A DNA stretch of 58,535 bases from CAYSLC01 sp964431545 (GCA_964431545.1 CAYSLC010000007.1:1-58535), one strand, 5' to 3'; positions 26,701-34,205 are shown, numbered from the stretch's first letter. Notes: a model not told the origin generated them from the letters alone. Program-made: numbers and translations.

Positions 26701-27171
26701 ACGCCGGAGGAAGCCTACGTGGCCCCGGAACCGGAGCCCATGGTGGAGAAAGAGCCGCCCCCGGTGGTGGCGGAAACAGAGCCCGAGCCCGAAAAAGAGG
26801 CCGTCGTGGAGGTGGAAGAGGAGCGGATGGCCGATTTGGTCATCGAATTCGACTTCGATGAATCGGATATCCGACCCGTGTACCACGATGATCTGCGGAT
26901 GGTGGCCGGGTTCATGAAGGAGAACCCCCAGGCCGAGGCGCTCATCGAAGGGCACACCGACAGCATCGGCAGCGAACGGTACAATGTCGGCCTGGGAAGG
27001 CGCAGGGCCGAGAGCGTCAAACGTTACCTGACCGAGGAACTGGGGGTCGAGGACTCCAGGATCTCCACCGAGACCTACGGCGAGAGTCAGCCCATCGCCC
27101 CCAACACCACGCCGGAGGGGAGACAGCGCAACCGCAGGGCCGTCATCATCCACCTGGTGGAGCGGCGGTAG
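23701..27171 (+). CDS. VWA/PKD secreted protein reading in frame into an OmpA-family protein
   Basis: This frame is open for 1156 codons from ATG 23701, which follows AAGGAGGT. A signal peptide (MMKRLYCLFFVLPMLLCIGL, ending PGFA-QEA) leads to a von Willebrand A domain at about residues 130-330 with the MIDAS motif DLSNS and FTDG. Beta-rich repeats follow, then two PKD-like domains at about 573-750 (NQPPIADAGEDHTAF; VTLTVTDEAG). Residues 765-805 form a sorting-type tail: GGSGGCFIDAA, a hydrophobic span AAGLIGLALLGLCLA and a basic end NGRRGR. Proteins with such tails normally stop there. Here no stop occurs and the frame enters an OmpA-type protein that has its own ribosome binding site and signal peptide. 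Either a fusion protein is made, or two products arise from two starts. Confidence 0.75.
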   Translation: MMKRLYCLFFVLPMLLCIGLPGFAQEAVYYEGEGYVVPTAKSMEAYRPDGGSARPLLRQGLTANSVGVEPDAGEFPEVVLHVTVIGPDGNPVQGLTADDFTVTEQSTDEAAATTQTLTCFEEMTGGGDGIDVSLVLDLSNSMGGMKLEDAKAAAAEFVRSALPDDRAALVTFSSQGTEEVVLPLQPLQTDADNSGEMDILEAIEALEEDGLTALYDGTAEGLQSLDGQEPPKALIVFTDGMANNDFFNSINDVIEKANMAGVPIFTIGLGEEHSRDNLRQMAEATGGNYYDNPMPDDMGDIYAGIALGLMQQYRLCYTTHNPVFDGTTRTVTVTGDGLTGTGTYTVDYAPMIILDEDTLALSGSNQMPGQALAISGTIIDLDARPLGQMVSGTLFYRTMGLGDYAQATLDLTDNGDGTYGFSHEIPAVDVAEPGIEYYLSATDGVHQVFSPESYLTAPHTIPVSDNLLPVIIHTPVAAAPAGLPVSLAAEISDPDGAVTDAMLHYRVHQTAGGEYMTVPMTSTAGGNYTAQIPAGSVTLSGVDYYITAIDNTGGTASSGSAENPYFIAVSDVNQPPIADAGEDHTAFAGEVVTLDGTGSSDPDPDDVLSYSWTQEGEPAVSLTGADTAQPTFVAPEVAAEGTALIFTLTVTDPSGESDTDTVRVLIGQRIPTAAFEWSPADPVQGEMIQFTDTSSSPNGAIVARSWDFSGEASSTEQAPTHAFSQVGSYTVTLTVTDEAGLTDTVSHIIGVDVRESCPDGDCGGSGGCFIDAAVVTAGGTTSAGAAGLIGLALLGLCLAANGRRGRMKRSGIGLGLMVVLGVVLLSETAFGEVRSGSVHLSPMAVGYMFDDSQDIDEGVLVGWGVGYNFTKHVGVELMVNATVTELDYNYQDPVTCQCTDDDVDAYVGHVDVLYHFRPDKRLVPYLAAGVGGVWLDYDSFDKEESAMVNYGGGVKYFFSENVALRGDVRHIYAFEDSDNNLAAGLGLTFQFGGAPGKVAETPEEAYVAPEPEPMVEKEPPPVVAETEPEPEKEAVVEVEEERMADLVIEFDFDESDIRPVYHDDLRMVAGFMKENPQAEALIEGHTDSIGSERYNVGLGRRRAESVKRYLTEELGVEDSRISTETYGESQPIAPNTTPEGRQRNRRAVIIHLVERR
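26119..27171 (+). CDS. OmpA-family outer-membrane beta-barrel protein (internal start)
   Basis: ATG 26119 lies 8 bases after AAGGAGG, inside the longer frame. It begins a signal peptide (MKRSGIGLGLMVVLGVVLLS, ETAFG) and gives a 350-residue protein. Residues 27-190 resemble an eight-stranded OmpA-like barrel with alternating aromatic strands (VGYMFDDS, VGVELMVNATV, YLAAGVGGVWLDY, LGLTFQFGG). A Pro/Glu-rich linker (about 195-235) leads to a peptidoglycan-binding OmpA domain at 240-350 with IEGHTDSIGSERYNVGLGRR and RRAV. It probably anchors the outer membrane to the cell wall. Confidence 0.85.
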   Translation: MKRSGIGLGLMVVLGVVLLSETAFGEVRSGSVHLSPMAVGYMFDDSQDIDEGVLVGWGVGYNFTKHVGVELMVNATVTELDYNYQDPVTCQCTDDDVDAYVGHVDVLYHFRPDKRLVPYLAAGVGGVWLDYDSFDKEESAMVNYGGGVKYFFSENVALRGDVRHIYAFEDSDNNLAAGLGLTFQFGGAPGKVAETPEEAYVAPEPEPMVEKEPPPVVAETEPEPEKEAVVEVEEERMADLVIEFDFDESDIRPVYHDDLRMVAGFMKENPQAEALIEGHTDSIGSERYNVGLGRRRAESVKRYLTEELGVEDSRISTETYGESQPIAPNTTPEGRQRNRRAVIIHLVERR

Positions 27172-27205
27172 ATCGGAAAATGTCCGGTAACCGGAGATTC
27201 GCGCC

Positions 27206-28156
27206 TTGAATCGGCCGTTCGCCACCGGCGCCCCCCTGGGGTTGCCCCGCCTGAAGCTGTTCGGGGCCCTCTCCCGGACGCCCCACGGGCTCATCGATAT
27301 GGCCACCCCCGCCCTGGCGGCGCTCCTGGTTTTGGGAGCGTTCCCCCCGGCGGGGGTGACCGTGCTGGGGATCATCACCGTCTTCGCCGGATACACGGCG
27401 GTCTATGCCCTCAACGACGTGGTCGATTTCCACGCCGACCGGGAAAAGGCGCGGCTAGGGGCCATCGAGTGCGGGGGGGGCGATCTGGACGCCGTGCTGG
27501 TGCGCCACCCCATGGCCCAGGGGTTTCTCACGTTCCAGGAGGGGTTGACCTGGGCCATGACGTGGGCCTCCGTGGCCCTGGTCGGCGCCTACCTGCTCAA
27601 CCCCGTCTGTGTGCTCGTCTTCGCTTTTGCCTGCGCCCTGGAGGTGATCTACTGTCTGCTGCTCAAGGTGAGCTGCCTGCGGACTTTGATCAGCGGGGCG
27701 GTGAAGAGCGCCGGCGCCGTGGCGGCGGTCTTTGCCGTGGATCCGCGTCCGTCTTTTTTGCAGGTGGGGGTGATCTTCTTCTGGCTTTTTCTGTGGGAGA
27801 TCGGCGGACAGAACGTCCCCAACGACTGGACCGACATGGAGGAGGATCGGCGGCTCAAGGCCAAAACCATTCCGGTGCGATTCGGTCCCCGCCGATCCCT
27901 CTGGATCATCCTCGGCTGTCTGTCCGGCACCGTCGCCCTGAGTTTTCCCCTCTTCCGTCTCTCTCCGGGGGGCTTCGGAACCTTCCTTTTGGCGGCGGTC
28001 CTCCTGGCCGGAGCCGTCCTTCTCCTGGTCCCCGCTTTATGGTTGCTTCGGAAGCCGTCCCGGCACCGGGCCATGGCCCTGTTCAACCGGGCCTCCTACT
28101 ATCCCCTGGTCCTCTTTTTTCTGGTGGTGGCCCGACTCCTCCTCCTTCCGGCCTGA
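27206..28156 (+). CDS. UbiA-family prenyltransferase
   Basis: Membrane aromatic prenyltransferase of 316 residues with about eight hydrophobic helices. The two Asp-rich motifs that bind prenyl diphosphate through magnesium are intact: N70-D71-x2-D74-x3-D78 (ALNDVVDFHADREK), and NDWTDMEEDRR near residue 210. The following KTIPVRFGP is typical of UbiA proteins. It converges on a ubiE/menG methyltransferase, so a role in quinone synthesis (attaching the polyprenyl tail) is likely but not proven. Translation appears to start at TTG 27206 after GGAGA; no better-placed ATG is available. Confidence 0.85.
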   Translation: MNRPFATGAPLGLPRLKLFGALSRTPHGLIDMATPALAALLVLGAFPPAGVTVLGIITVFAGYTAVYALNDVVDFHADREKARLGAIECGGGDLDAVLVRHPMAQGFLTFQEGLTWAMTWASVALVGAYLLNPVCVLVFAFACALEVIYCLLLKVSCLRTLISGAVKSAGAVAAVFAVDPRPSFLQVGVIFFWLFLWEIGGQNVPNDWTDMEEDRRLKAKTIPVRFGPRRSLWIILGCLSGTVALSFPLFRLSPGGFGTFLLAAVLLAGAVLLLVPALWLLRKPSRHRAMALFNRASYYPLVLFFLVVARLLLLPA

Positions 28157-28176
28157 TCCCCTTTCCCTCCTGCCGT

Positions 28177-28944
28177 CTATGGCTTTGATTTGGTTCCCAC
28201 GTGGACCACCGCGATGCCGTTGGTGAGCCGGCGGTAGGTAACATCCGTCAGGCCGAGGCCAGTGAAGATCCGCGACAGTTCGCCCGGTCCGGGGAAGAGA
28301 CGGATCGATTCCGGCAGATAGGTGTAGGCCTGGCGGGAGCCCACCAGTATCTCCCCCAGAAAGGGCATGATCCGGAAGGAGTAGAGGTCGTAGAGCCGGC
28401 GGAACAGCGGAGATGTCGGAATGGAGAACTCCAGGCACATGAACCGTCCACCCGGCTTGAGGACCCGGATCATCTCCCGGAACCCCTGCTCCGGCGTGGT
28501 CAGGTTCCGAATGCCGAACCCCACCATGGCCCCCTCGAAGTGGTCGTCCGGAAAGGAGATCCGCTCCGCGTTCCCCTGGACGTAGTCGATGCGCCGGCGC
28601 GCTGTGGCGTTGGTCCGTTTCGACCGCCCCGCCGCCATCATCTCCCGGTTGATGTCGTAGAGCACCACCTGCCCCGACGGTCCCACCGCCCGGGTCGCCA
28701 GGATGGCCAGATCTCCGGTGCCGCCGCACACATCGAGGATCCGGTCCCCCTCGGTGAGCCCCATCATGCGGATCGCCGTCCGTTTCCAGAGGTAGTGGAT
28801 GCCGAAGCTGAGGACCGTATTCATGATGTCGTAGTATCCCGCCACGGTGTTGAAGTGGCGGAGCACCCATTGGACCTTGTCGTCCTTGGGGACCTGCCGG
28901 TAGCCGAAGTGGGTGATCTCCTGTCGATCCATCGAGTCGTCCAT
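28177..28944 (-). CDS. ubiE: Demethylmenaquinone/ubiquinone methyltransferase
   Basis: SAM-dependent C-methyltransferase of the UbiE/MenG family, 255 residues, acting late in menaquinone (or ubiquinone) synthesis. Motifs are FNTVAGYYDIMNTVLSFG, the SAM-binding LDVCGGTGDLA, FPDDHFEGAMVGFGIRNL and LEFSIP. C-terminal FRIMPFLGEI and YTYLPESIRLFP complete the signature. ATG 28944 (MDDSMDRQE) follows GGAAGAGA. In an anaerobic-type genome the substrate is more likely demethylmenaquinone. It faces the UbiA gene with a 20-bp gap. Confidence 0.93.
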   Translation of the reverse strand: MDDSMDRQEITHFGYRQVPKDDKVQWVLRHFNTVAGYYDIMNTVLSFGIHYLWKRTAIRMMGLTEGDRILDVCGGTGDLAILATRAVGPSGQVVLYDINREMMAAGRSKRTNATARRRIDYVQGNAERISFPDDHFEGAMVGFGIRNLTTPEQGFREMIRVLKPGGRFMCLEFSIPTSPLFRRLYDLYSFRIMPFLGEILVGSRQAYTYLPESIRLFPGPGELSRIFTGLGLTDVTYRRLTNGIAVVHVGTKSKP

Positions 28945-29039
28945 CGATTCTCTTCCTTCGAATGGCTGTTTTCGGTTGTGGATGATCCGTCCGCCGGATC
29001 GATGGAGGGAAACTATCACAAGCCGGGGAAAACCGCCAG

Positions 29040-29063
29040 CCGTCTTTCCGGCCGTCTTTCCGG
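29040..29063. repeat. Perfect tandem duplication of a 12-bp unit
   Basis: CCGTCTTTCCGG occurs twice without interruption in the gap between the NosL operon end and ubiE. No function is evident; it may be a replication-slippage product. Confidence 0.7.
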
Positions 29064-29089
29064 ATCGGCCCCGCTCCGCCATTCGTGTG

Positions 29090-30121
29090 TCAGCCGATCC
29101 AGACCCCGAAGCGCCAGCGCCAAAGCAGCGCGGGAAGGCCGGAGACCGCCAGGAAGACCACCGTGGCGAAAAACACCCGCCGACCCGACCGCCGGAGGCG
29201 GCGGACCGCCGGTTGGAGGACCTCCGGATGGCGTTCTCCGATCGCCAGGGCGATTCGGGCGCAGATCCCCTCCAGGCATACCACGAACAGGGCCCCGAAC
29301 AGAAGAAATCCCACCAGGCCATGGTCCGGCAGGAAGAGGCACCAGGGGCAGCGGTGGTGGAGCACCTGGTAATGGTAGGTGGAGAGCCCTCGCACCAGGG
29401 CGGCGACCGCCACCGGCGGCCAGATGAGCCCCAGCACCAGAACGATTCCACCGACCCAGCGCCGCCCCCGAGGGCCGCCCCAGGCGAGCCGCGCCGATGC
29501 CGCCGAAAGTGCCGCGCCCAGGGCCAGAAAGGCGATCATGGGAGGGGGAGCCGTCTTCGGATCCGCTCCGGAAGCGTCTCCTCCCCCGACGGCATCATAG
29601 ACCACGGCGCAGCAGGAGACCGGCTGGTGGACATCCACCTGCCGGAACGACCGGACCCCTTCCACCGATCCGAGGAGGACCACCGGAACGGCCGCCAGGA
29701 GGACCCGTGCGGCCAGGGGCGTCAGGGGGGCCTCGGGCCGGGTCCGGTTGAGGGTTTCCAGCAGGTACCAGATGTAAAGGACGGCCACGGAGACCAGCCG
29801 GAACCCGAGGGCCCGGCCCCCGTAGCCGTCCATGGCCTGCATCACGCCGGTTCCGCACATGGCCCCGGGAACCAGGGACGGAAGGATGTTGGTGATCATG
29901 AGGAGGAACAGGCCCGTGGTGGCCGCAAACAGGATCATGCCGATCCGGGCCAGGAGGGCGGCGGTTTCGCCGGCCGCCTCCAGGGAGAGCTGCTCCCTTT
30001 CCGCCGAGCCCGGCCGCCAGTGGAGGGTGATTCGGAGGGCCGTTGCCCCGGCCGCCAGGATCGACGCGGCGGCGGCGGCATCGGCCATGAACAAAGACAG
30101 GGCGAGGGGATGGAGGATCAC
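29090..30121 (-). CDS. Polytopic membrane protein with CPWC motif, last gene of NosL operon
   Basis: Unrecognised inner-membrane protein of 343 residues with about eight hydrophobic spans. Cysteines are concentrated in places that suggest redox or metal chemistry: C89 in MCGTGVMQAM, C170-C171, and C258-P-W-C261 in HHRCPWCLFLP, a CxxC next to a membrane span reminiscent of DsbB/VKOR-type or thiol-disulfide proteins. C282 and C287 follow. It starts at GTG 30121, overlapping the ABC ATPase stop by four bases (GTGA), so it belongs to the operon. I infer a partner role in electron or metal transfer; that is not proven. Confidence 0.7.
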   Translation of the reverse strand: MILHPLALSLFMADAAAAASILAAGATALRITLHWRPGSAEREQLSLEAAGETAALLARIGMILFAATTGLFLLMITNILPSLVPGAMCGTGVMQAMDGYGGRALGFRLVSVAVLYIWYLLETLNRTRPEAPLTPLAARVLLAAVPVVLLGSVEGVRSFRQVDVHQPVSCCAVVYDAVGGGDASGADPKTAPPPMIAFLALGAALSAASARLAWGGPRGRRWVGGIVLVLGLIWPPVAVAALVRGLSTYHYQVLHHRCPWCLFLPDHGLVGFLLFGALFVVCLEGICARIALAIGERHPEVLQPAVRRLRRSGRRVFFATVVFLAVSGLPALLWRWRFGVWIG

Positions 30122-30801
30122 GGGATCTCCGACAGGCGTCCGTCGGTCAGCCGCCAGCGGAGCGTCTCCGCATCCGGGCCGCAGAGCCGGGGATCATGGG
30201 CGGCGGCCACCACCGTGGCGCCCCGTGCTTCCGCGTGTCGCAGCGCGTCGATGATCCGCCGAGCCCCGGTTTCGTCCTGGTGGGCGGTGGGTTCGTCCGC
30301 CAGCAGAATCTCGGGGCGGAGGGCCAGGGCCCGGGCCGCGGCCACCCGCTGACGCTGGCCTCCGGACAGGGATCCGGCCGGCTCGGCGGCCAGGGGGTCG
30401 ACGTCCATCCAGCGGAGCCAGTGGAGAGACTCGGCCCGCATCGTCTCCACGCTCCCTCCCCGAGGGACGAGCGGCACCAGGACGTTCTCCAGGACGGTGA
30501 GGTCGTCGAAAAGCCCCCCCTCCTGGAACACGATCCCCACCCTGCGGCGCCAGCGGTCCAGATGGGGGGTGATCCACCGCGAGACCGGCTCTCCGTCTGC
30601 GAGGATCCGCCCCCGGGTCGGTCGCATCAGACCGGCCAGGAGGTGGAGGAGGGTCGACTTCCCGGCCCCGGTGGCGCCGGTGATCACCGAAACGGCGCCC
30701 GCCGGGAACCGGGCTTCGATGCCCACCAGGATCGCTTCCTCCGCGCCGCCTCTTCCGCGCCGGACAAAGTCGACCCCCTCGCAGACCAGCCCCGCCGTCA
30801 C
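30118..30801 (-). CDS. ABC transporter ATP-binding protein (LolD/MacB-like)
   Basis: ATPase of 227 residues paired with the adjacent FtsX-type permease. It shows Walker A GATGAGKST, Q-loop VFQEGGLFDDLT, signature LSGGQRQR and Walker B ILLADEPT, followed by HDPRL as the H-loop. The start is GTG 30801, overlapping the permease stop by four bases (GTGA). A longer start at 30861 would overlap the permease by 64 bases and is less likely. The DEPTAHQDE variant (His for the usual Asn/Ser after Ala) is a minor oddity. Confidence 0.87.
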   Translation of the reverse strand: MTAGLVCEGVDFVRRGRGGAEEAILVGIEARFPAGAVSVITGATGAGKSTLLHLLAGLMRPTRGRILADGEPVSRWITPHLDRWRRRVGIVFQEGGLFDDLTVLENVLVPLVPRGGSVETMRAESLHWLRWMDVDPLAAEPAGSLSGGQRQRVAAARALALRPEILLADEPTAHQDETGARRIIDALRHAEARGATVVAAAHDPRLCGPDAETLRWRLTDGRLSEIP

Positions 30802-31964
30802 CGGCGCGCGTGCTCCAGGAACGACAGGGGGGCGGCTCCGGCCGCCCGGACCGACGGCCACAGGCTCGCCGCCAGAAAGGGGAGCAGGACCAGGGCGGCC
30901 ACTTCAACCAGGACCCGGAGGGCGCCGGAGGGGTCGAGCCACAGGGCCGGCGGTCCGTCGGTCCATCCCAGCAGCAGCCTCCCCGGCCAGGTGGCCCCCG
31001 GCCAGTGGATCAGCCCGTAAGCCAAGGATGCGCCGAGGACCCCGGCCACCGCGCAGATCCACAGAGCCTGGACCGCATGGAGCCGGATCACGTCCCCGGC
31101 CGTCCATCCCAGGGCCTTCAAAAGCCCCACCTCGGACCTTCGGATAAACCGGGAGCGGAGGGTCTGGGCGACCAACAGGATCAATGCCGTCAGGGCGGGG
31201 AGAGCGGCCATGGCGACGAGGCCTCCGCTCCTGGCCGCATCGGCGCGGTACCGGCCCGCGGCTTGCCGCTGTGTGATGATCCGCACCGGCCAGGGGAACG
31301 CGGCGGCCAGGTCCGGGAGGATCGCCTCGGCCTCCTGGTCATGGAAGACCCGGACGGCCAGGTCGCTGGCGCTTCCGGGTCCGAGCCCCAGGAGGGCTCG
31401 GGCGGCCGCCGTTTCCATGAGCACCGTCCCCTGGACCACGATGCCCGCCTCGGCGGGCAGGTCTCCGGCCACCTTGAACGTGCGGGAGATCCGGCCGGAA
31501 AGGCTGATGGTGTCGGGGGAATCGGCGGACCGGAGCCCAGGGCCGAGAAGGACCTCCCCGGATTCGGGGGCCATGCCGGTCGCTTGTCCCCATTCCCCGG
31601 ATTCGGCATCGGTTCCGATCACGGTGACCGGCCCTTCCGCCGACGCCACGGTCCCCCAGACCCGGGGAACGGCCGAGATGACGCCGGGGACCTCCCGGGC
31701 CCACGCGGCCGCGGCCTGGGGCGGCATGGGCGCCCATCCCGAAGGGCCGAGCCGACGGACCACAAGGGAGGGTCCCTGGGACAGAATTTTCCGGGCGGTG
31801 GTCTCCAGGGATTGGGTGAGGAGCAGGACCGACGAGAGGAGCGCCACCAGAGAGCCGAGGCCGAGGATCAGCAGGACGGTCTCCCCGGGCCGCCGGAACA
31901 GGTCCCGGACCGCCCAGATCCCCATGGGGCCGGGGAACCTGAAGCCGTGGGCCGATCGACTCAT
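30798..31964 (-). CDS. FtsX-like ABC permease
   Basis: Inner-membrane permease of 388 residues with MacB/FtsX architecture. There is one N-terminal span (VLLILGLGSLVALLSSVLLL), then a large extracytoplasmic domain (about residues 50-230), then three C-terminal spans (ALPALTALILLVAQTL; ALWICAVAGVLGASLAYGLI; VLVEVAALVLLPFLAASLW). Such exporters move substrates or transduce force across the envelope rather than importing solutes. ATG 31964 shares one base with the TGA of the preceding small gene (TGATG), so translation is coupled. Confidence 0.85.
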   Translation of the reverse strand: MSRSAHGFRFPGPMGIWAVRDLFRRPGETVLLILGLGSLVALLSSVLLLTQSLETTARKILSQGPSLVVRRLGPSGWAPMPPQAAAAWAREVPGVISAVPRVWGTVASAEGPVTVIGTDAESGEWGQATGMAPESGEVLLGPGLRSADSPDTISLSGRISRTFKVAGDLPAEAGIVVQGTVLMETAAARALLGLGPGSASDLAVRVFHDQEAEAILPDLAAAFPWPVRIITQRQAAGRYRADAARSGGLVAMAALPALTALILLVAQTLRSRFIRRSEVGLLKALGWTAGDVIRLHAVQALWICAVAGVLGASLAYGLIHWPGATWPGRLLLGWTDGPPALWLDPSGALRVLVEVAALVLLPFLAASLWPSVRAAGAAPLSFLEHARR

Positions 31965-32332
31965 CAACGGGCCGCCGGCGGTGGCTGGATCAGGAACGAG
32001 GCCGGTCCGCGACCGGCCGCGGGCAGGCGGGGGCCGAACCGGTCGTCCAACCCGGGTTCCGGGGCAAGGGCGTGGCGCAGGGGGCGTCCGGCGGGGACCA
32101 GGGAGAGGGCGTCGAGATCGAGGATTCGGACCAGATGTTCCGCTTCCCGGTTCAGGATGGGGGGCCGCAAGAGCCCGTCCAGGGTGATCGTCGCCAGGAG
32201 CAGGGCCGGAAAGAGAATGCCGATCCGGAAGAGCGTCCGGCTTTGGGCCAGCCGGTCCGCCGGCCGGCGGTGCGGAGGGGGAAGCCTTGACGGGCCGTCA
32301 ACCAAGGGTTTCTCGGCACGATCTGCGTCCAT
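31964..32332 (-). CDS. Small bitopic membrane protein of the NosL operon
   Basis: Unrecognised protein of 122 residues with one hydrophobic span (about 35-54, FRIGILFPALLLATITLDGL). Both flanks are Pro/Arg-rich, and the C-terminal half is presumably periplasmic (EHLVRILDLDALSLVPAGRP). I start at ATG 32332, 7 bases after the nosL stop. The open frame extends upstream but is antisense-free shadow of nosL. The tight spacing on both sides indicates a functional member of the operon. Confidence 0.65.
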   Translation of the reverse strand: MDADRAEKPLVDGPSRLPPPHRRPADRLAQSRTLFRIGILFPALLLATITLDGLLRPPILNREAEHLVRILDLDALSLVPAGRPLRHALAPEPGLDDRFGPRLPAAGRGPASFLIQPPPAAR

Positions 32333-32339
32333 CCGGGAA

Positions 32340-32900
32340 TTACTCTTCGGCTTGGGGCCGGGACGGCTTGCCGGTGATCCGCCGCCAGAGATCGTCGTCC
32401 ATCTCCTCCAGACGGAAGACGGTCGTTGCCCCGTGTCGTCTCCGGAAGGCGGCCAGATCCGCCTCCGAGGCCAGTGGGACCAGGGCCGGCCCCATGGGGC
32501 CAACCACGTCGGAACCGGCCGCCCAGACGGCGGCGCGGGCGTCCATGGGCCGGCCGGAGAAGTAGTCCCGGATGACCGGGATCGAAAGCCGGTCGGGGGA
32601 TACCCCGAGGAAGGTCTCAGGATGAATCCAGGATTTGATCATGCAGCCGGTGCCGCAGAAGTAATACGTGGCGCCGTTTTTCAGCTGGATGGCGCTGGCG
32701 AACTTGGGGTGCTTGGCCACGGCCATGGCGCAGACCGGGCAGCGGTCCGAAGGACCCACGCGGAGTTCCAGGGCTTCGCCCAGAGGGGTCTCTCCGGGGG
32801 CGACCTCGGCCGACATAGGGGCCGGGGGGCGGGAAAGGCCCAACATCAGGCTGAAAAGGACGATTTTCATCAGAAGCGGCCAAGGAAACCGGTTTTTCAT
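32340..32900 (-). CDS. nosL: NosL family copper-binding accessory protein
   Basis: Periplasmic copper chaperone family first described with nitrous oxide reductase. The protein has 186 residues. The metal-binding core is C54-PV-C57-A-M59 and the second cluster FC82GTGC86M87. DYFSGRPMDARAAVWAAGSDVVGPMGPAL is the typical NosL central region. Most NosL proteins are lipoproteins, but here the hydrophobic N-terminus has no lipobox cysteine, so it may be secreted or membrane-anchored. No nosZ, nosD or nosR gene is present, so the client protein is unknown. It is first in a five-gene operon. Confidence 0.87.
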   Translation of the reverse strand: MKNRFPWPLLMKIVLFSLMLGLSRPPAPMSAEVAPGETPLGEALELRVGPSDRCPVCAMAVAKHPKFASAIQLKNGATYYFCGTGCMIKSWIHPETFLGVSPDRLSIPVIRDYFSGRPMDARAAVWAAGSDVVGPMGPALVPLASEADLAAFRRRHGATTVFRLEEMDDDLWRRITGKPSRPQAEE

Positions 32901-33029
32901 TGATATTTCTCCTTTTCTGGGAATATGATGGAGGCCCCGATGGGTCCCTGGCCGGCCGGGGCCGGCGGGCTCGTGGGATGATTCTCAATATACGTGATTC
33001 GAACCGGAACCGCAAGGACGGTCTCTCCC

Positions 33030-33722
33030 ATGGCCGTGGAACCGCCGACCCTTTCCGCCCTTTTTCTGCTCGGTCTCTTCGGAACCGGACACTGCGTGGG
33101 GATGTGCGGCCCCCTGGTGGTGGCCTTCCCCGGCGCCACCGGACGGCCTTCGGCCCATCTCTTTTACCATCTGGGCCGGATGACCACCTATGCCGCGGTG
33201 GGAGCGCTGATGGGCGGGGCCGGGGCCGGTCTCCGGACCTTGGCCGGGGCGGCCGGCGCCGATCCCCTGGTCTGGACGGCCCGGACCCAGGTCGCCATTT
33301 CGGCGGCGGCGGCGGGAATGCTGCTCTTTTTCGGTCTCTTCCGCCTAGGGCTTATGGCAGAGCCGGAATGGATGGCCGTGGCCTCGCCCTCCCGGCTTCC
33401 GGGCTTTCGGAGGATCCTGGGCGCCGCGACCGAAGGGGGACGGGCGGCCATGGTGGGGCTGGGCCTTCTCATGGGGTTTCTTCCGTGCGGCCTCTCCTAT
33501 GCGGCGTTCGCCCGGGCCTTGGCCGCCGGCGGCATCGGCGCCGGGGGGCTCTTCCTGCTGGCCTTCGGCGCCGGGACCGTTCCGGGGCTGCTTGCCGTGG
33601 GTCTGGGGGCCTCGGGCCTGGCCCTGCGGTACCGGCGCCACATGGAGGTCCTTTCTGGGATGGTGCTGCTGGGCATGGGCCTCTCCCTGGGGATGGACGC
33701 CCTCGGGACCCTCTTGTTATGA
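33030..33722 (+). CDS. Sulfite exporter TauE/SafE-like membrane protein (putative metal transport)
   Basis: Inner-membrane protein of 230 residues with six hydrophobic spans. The GTGHCVGMCGPLVVAF motif (H21, C22, M25, C26) near the first helix and FLPCGLSYAA near residue 153 mark the TauE/SafE, UreH-like subgroup often found beside copper-handling and cytochrome-oxidase genes. It is divergent from nosL with 129 bases between starts. I chose ATG 33030; a GTG at 32994 would add 12 residues. Its neighbours suggest copper or another soft metal as cargo, which is inference. Confidence 0.82.
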   Translation: MAVEPPTLSALFLLGLFGTGHCVGMCGPLVVAFPGATGRPSAHLFYHLGRMTTYAAVGALMGGAGAGLRTLAGAAGADPLVWTARTQVAISAAAAGMLLFFGLFRLGLMAEPEWMAVASPSRLPGFRRILGAATEGGRAAMVGLGLLMGFLPCGLSYAAFARALAAGGIGAGGLFLLAFGAGTVPGLLAVGLGASGLALRYRRHMEVLSGMVLLGMGLSLGMDALGTLLL

Positions 33723-33777
33723 GATGACCGCATATCCGATGCACGCCCTTGAAACCCTTTGACGAAAGGAGCGGCCG

Positions 33778-34182
33778 ATGAAATCCGAGATGACGGGCCG
33801 GCGCCGCCGGCCCCTCCCCCTTCTCCTGGTCTTTCTGCTGGCGGCCTCCGCCTGCGGACCGGTCTACCGCACCCAGTACAGCTTCGAGGAGCCGGACAGC
33901 CCCGAAGGCAGGGCCTGCACTTTTCAGTGCCAGACCTCCAAGCTCCAGTGCGAGCAGATCGAGGACCTGCGGCAGGAGCGATGCGAGGATCGGGCCTTGC
34001 GGGAGCAAGACCGGTGTCTGCGGCGGCTGGAGCGCCAGAAAAAGGAGATCAAAAGCTACGACTGTCCCCTCGACACGTGCCGCGCGGATTATGACCGGTG
34101 CGAAAAGATGTATCGGGCCTGCTACCAGTCCTGCGGCGGAAGGGTCACCAGCGAGACCGTCTGCGTCAGCGGCTGCGAATAG
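33778..34182 (+). CDS. Cysteine-rich lipoprotein, unknown function
   Basis: Protein of 134 residues. The basic start and hydrophobic core end in LLAASAC, a lipobox with Cys26 as the lipidation site. The mature part contains 12 further cysteines in short, regularly spaced sets (CTFQCQTSKLQC, CPLDTCRADYDRC, ACYQSC, CVSGC) and many charged residues. I do not recognise a family. Spacing suggests several disulfides or metal sites in an envelope-bound helical protein. AAAGGAG precedes ATG 33778. It follows the TauE-like gene by 55 bases and may share its transcript. Confidence 0.72.
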   Translation: MKSEMTGRRRRPLPLLLVFLLAASACGPVYRTQYSFEEPDSPEGRACTFQCQTSKLQCEQIEDLRQERCEDRALREQDRCLRRLERQKKEIKSYDCPLDTCRADYDRCEKMYRACYQSCGGRVTSETVCVSGCE

Positions 34183-34205
34183 CCGCTTTTTCCTCCGGGC
34201 CCCGG

